From Gammaproteobacteria bacterium (lineage in GTDB: Bacteria > Pseudomonadota > Gammaproteobacteria > QOAV01), in the NCBI GenBank assembly GCA_027067235.1, contig JALXFQ010000160.1:1-6524 (forward strand): a stretch of 6,524 bases of DNA, read 5' to 3'. Each line of letters begins with the position of its first letter. Position 1 is the first letter of the stretch. Position numbers and translations under genes: made by a program. The notes below the pieces were generated by a model, which saw only the letters and a list, made by a program, of their open reading frames with translations, made no database searches and was not told the origin of the DNA. Positions 5,576 through 6,524 of this stretch are shown in pieces.

Positions 5576-5707
5576 CGCCGCTCCTGCACATTGCCCTGAT
5601 CTGCTCCGTGGATAAATGGCACGCCGCTCCTGCGCATCGCCCTGATCTGCTCCGCGGATAAATGGCACGCCGCTCCTGCGCATTACTCTAATCTGCTCCG
5701 CGGATAA
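5576..5707. repeat. Tandem direct repeat, 46-bp unit, about 2.9 copies
   Basis: Copies occupy 5576-5621, 5622-5667 and 5668-5707 (the last is truncated to 40 bp). Copies 1 and 2 differ at 3 of 46 positions and copies 2 and 3 at 4 of 40. Every difference is a transition. Each unit starts CGCCGCTCCTGC and ends with GCTCCGCGGATAA or a close variant; the CCGCGG core is self-complementary in copies 2 and 3. There are no unique spacers, so it is not a CRISPR array. The 46-bp length is not a multiple of three, which argues against coding. Confidence 0.9.
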
Positions 5708-5724
5708 CTCAGCGCGTCCCTTTC

Positions 5725-5764
5725 GGCCATCCCTGGCCTTCGGGACATAAGGCCATCCATGGCC
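5725..5764. repeat. Pair of near-palindromic 14-mers forming alternative hairpins
   Basis: GGCCATCCCTGGCC (5725-5738) and GGCCATCCATGGCC (5751-5764) differ at one base. Each can fold with a 5-bp GGCCA/TGGCC stem and a 4-nt loop. The first is flanked by GTCCC (5716-5720) and GGGAC (5742-5746), which extend its stem after a small internal loop. A competing 7-bp stem pairs TGGCCTT (5734-5740) with AAGGCCA (5749-5755). The pattern looks like a dispersed REP-like or hairpin element located immediately after the norB terminator. Confidence 0.7.
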
Positions 5765-5791
5765 AAAAAAAACGGGGGGCAAAGCCCCCCG
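5765..5791 (-). terminator. Intrinsic (Rho-independent) terminator of norB
   Basis: On the minus strand an 8-bp perfect GC-rich stem, CGGGGGGC / GCCCCCCG, closes a TTT loop and is followed by eight T residues. It begins 22 bp after the norB stop codon. It should end most transcripts coming from norB, so the downstream norE-norQ block would be expressed at a lower level by readthrough or from its own promoter. Confidence 0.93.
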
Positions 5792-5813
5792 CCAATCCAC
5801 GGGATACCAATGA

Positions 5814-6524
5814 TCAGGCTGTAACCTGCTCTCTGCTTTTGGTGAAAAAGCTCAGCACGTACAGCACCAGTCCGATCAGGAAGATCAGACCGGCAATTTC
5901 ACGCAGCCAGTAGAACAGCGTGATCTTTTCCTGGGCAGCCATGAACGGCAGCGGATTTTCGTTGAACCGCTGCAGATAGACCTGCAGTATGCCAGCCGCT
6001 GTCAGGAACAGGGTGATGAACACCATGGACACGGTCATCAGCCAGAAAGACCACATTTCGACCGTTTGCGAGCGGTTGTTGTTCGCTTCGCGGCCATTCA
6101 TGATCGGCATGGAATACGAAATGATGGTCAGCACGACCATGACATATGCGCCATAGAAGGCCATATGACCATGCGCGGCGGTAATTTGCGTACCATGCGT
6201 ATAGTAGTTCACCGGCGCCAGGGTATGCAGGAAGCCCCATACGCCGGCACCGAGGAACGCCATCACCGCCGTACCCAGCGCCCACAGCATGGCTGCCTTG
6301 TTGGGGTGTTCGCGACGACGTTTGTTCACCATGTTGAAGGCGAAAATCGTCATCATGAAGAATGGTATCGGCTCCATGGCGGAGAAGATCGAACCCCACC
6401 ACTGCCAGAACTCCGGCGTGCCGATCCAGTAGAAGTGGTGGCCGGTGCCGATGATGCCGGTAATCAGGGTCATGGCAATGATGATATACAGCCATTTTTC
6501 GATGGTTTCCCGATCCACGCCGGT
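5814..6524 (-). CDS. norB: NorB, cytochrome-c-dependent nitric oxide reductase large subunit (C-terminal half; runs off the right edge)
   Basis: The visible 236 codons read from TGVDRETIEKW to the stop at 5814. There is no start codon in view; the GTG at 6518-6516 is an internal valine. The catalytic segments are clear. GTGHHFYW holds the two adjacent FeB-ligand histidines (H258/H259 in Pseudomonas aeruginosa numbering), EPIPFF holds the conserved glutamate (E280) and AAHGHMAFYGAY holds the heme b3 and heme b ligands (H347/H349). The spacing between these positions fits that numbering without gaps, so about 230 residues are missing from the N-terminus and the full protein would be about 466 residues, a standard cNOR NorB. 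The enzyme reduces two NO to N2O at a heme b3-FeB centre in the inner membrane, taking electrons from NorC. norC is expected upstream, beyond 6524. A fused quinol-type NOR cannot be excluded from this half alone, but norE, norF, norQ and norD nearby argue strongly for cNOR. Confidence 0.96.
   Translation of the reverse strand, partial: TGVDRETIEKWLYIIIAMTLITGIIGTGHHFYWIGTPEFWQWWGSIFSAMEPIPFFMMTIFAFNMVNKRRREHPNKAAMLWALGTAVMAFLGAGVWGFLHTLAPVNYYTHGTQITAAHGHMAFYGAYVMVVLTIISYSMPIMNGREANNNRSQTVEMWSFWLMTVSMVFITLFLTAAGILQVYLQRFNENPLPFMAAQEKITLFYWLREIAGLIFLIGLVLYVLSFFTKSREQVTA

Larger units (their letters stand above)
5425..5813. other. Gene-free norB-norE spacer, about 390 bp
   Basis: From right to left, the spacer contains the norB terminator (5765-5791), two near-palindromic 14-mers (5725-5738 and 5751-5764), a 46-bp tandem repeat (5576-5707) and about 150 bp of plain sequence leading to the norE ribosome-binding site. 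The minus-strand frame spanning 5408-5800 is open but reads each 46-bp repeat in a different frame, so it is not a conserved protein. I could not identify a convincing promoter for norE here. The spacer may hold one, or norE may depend on readthrough. Confidence 0.75.

Noticed and set aside
5576..5707. CRISPR array
   Set aside because: Repeats are directly adjacent with no unique spacers, there are only about three copies, and no cas genes are nearby.
5408..5800. Open minus-strand frame of 130 codons overlapping the norE start
   Set aside because: It crosses the terminator hairpin and the 46-bp tandem repeats, reading each copy in a different frame, and it has no recognisable domain. A shorter 38-codon version (5408-5524) lacks a ribosome-binding site and overlaps the true norE start.

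Overview
This window is the core of a respiratory nitric oxide reductase (cNOR, nor) locus from a denitrifying proteobacterium. All but one of the genes lie on the minus strand. Identifiable members are the C-terminal half of norB (entering at the right edge), norE, norF, norQ and the first 64 codons of norD (leaving at the left edge). norC is expected just beyond base 6524 but is not visible. The gene set, moderate-to-high GC and an FNR/DNR-type site suggest a gamma- or betaproteobacterium; I cannot name a genus.

Layout in the direction of minus-strand transcription (right to left): norB ends at 5814 and is followed at once by a strong intrinsic terminator (5765-5791). Next comes about 310 bp of gene-free, repeat-rich DNA: two near-palindromic 14-mers and a 46-bp unit repeated about 2.9 times. 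A tight block then follows: norE, norF, a seven-ligand hemerythrin, norQ and a small three-helix membrane protein. Gene ends touch or overlap, with ATGA overlaps at norF/hemerythrin and norQ/membrane protein. This block ends 21 bp from the stop codon of a plus-strand gene for an exported tri-heme c-type cytochrome resembling cytochrome c'. To its left, a 176-bp divergent intergenic region carries an FNR/DNR-like box (2028-2041), with a -10-like hexamer at the class II distance on each side. The left arm (minus strand) encodes a small exported four-cysteine protein, a second hemerythrin-like (HHE) protein, a NapH/CcoG-like membrane polyferredoxin with a GTG start, and norD.

How the genes fit together: NorB carries the heme b/heme b3/FeB active site that reduces NO to N2O. 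NorQ (MoxR-type AAA+ ATPase) and NorD (VWA protein) are the known activation pair needed for a functional non-heme iron site. NorE and NorF are small membrane accessories. The unusual content is the extra set of iron proteins, two different diiron-type hemerythrins, a tri-heme cytochrome and an Fe-S membrane protein, packed between norF and norD. Coupling suggests they are co-expressed with the maturation genes. A role in NO or O2 binding, iron delivery to FeB or electron supply is my inference, not something the sequence proves.
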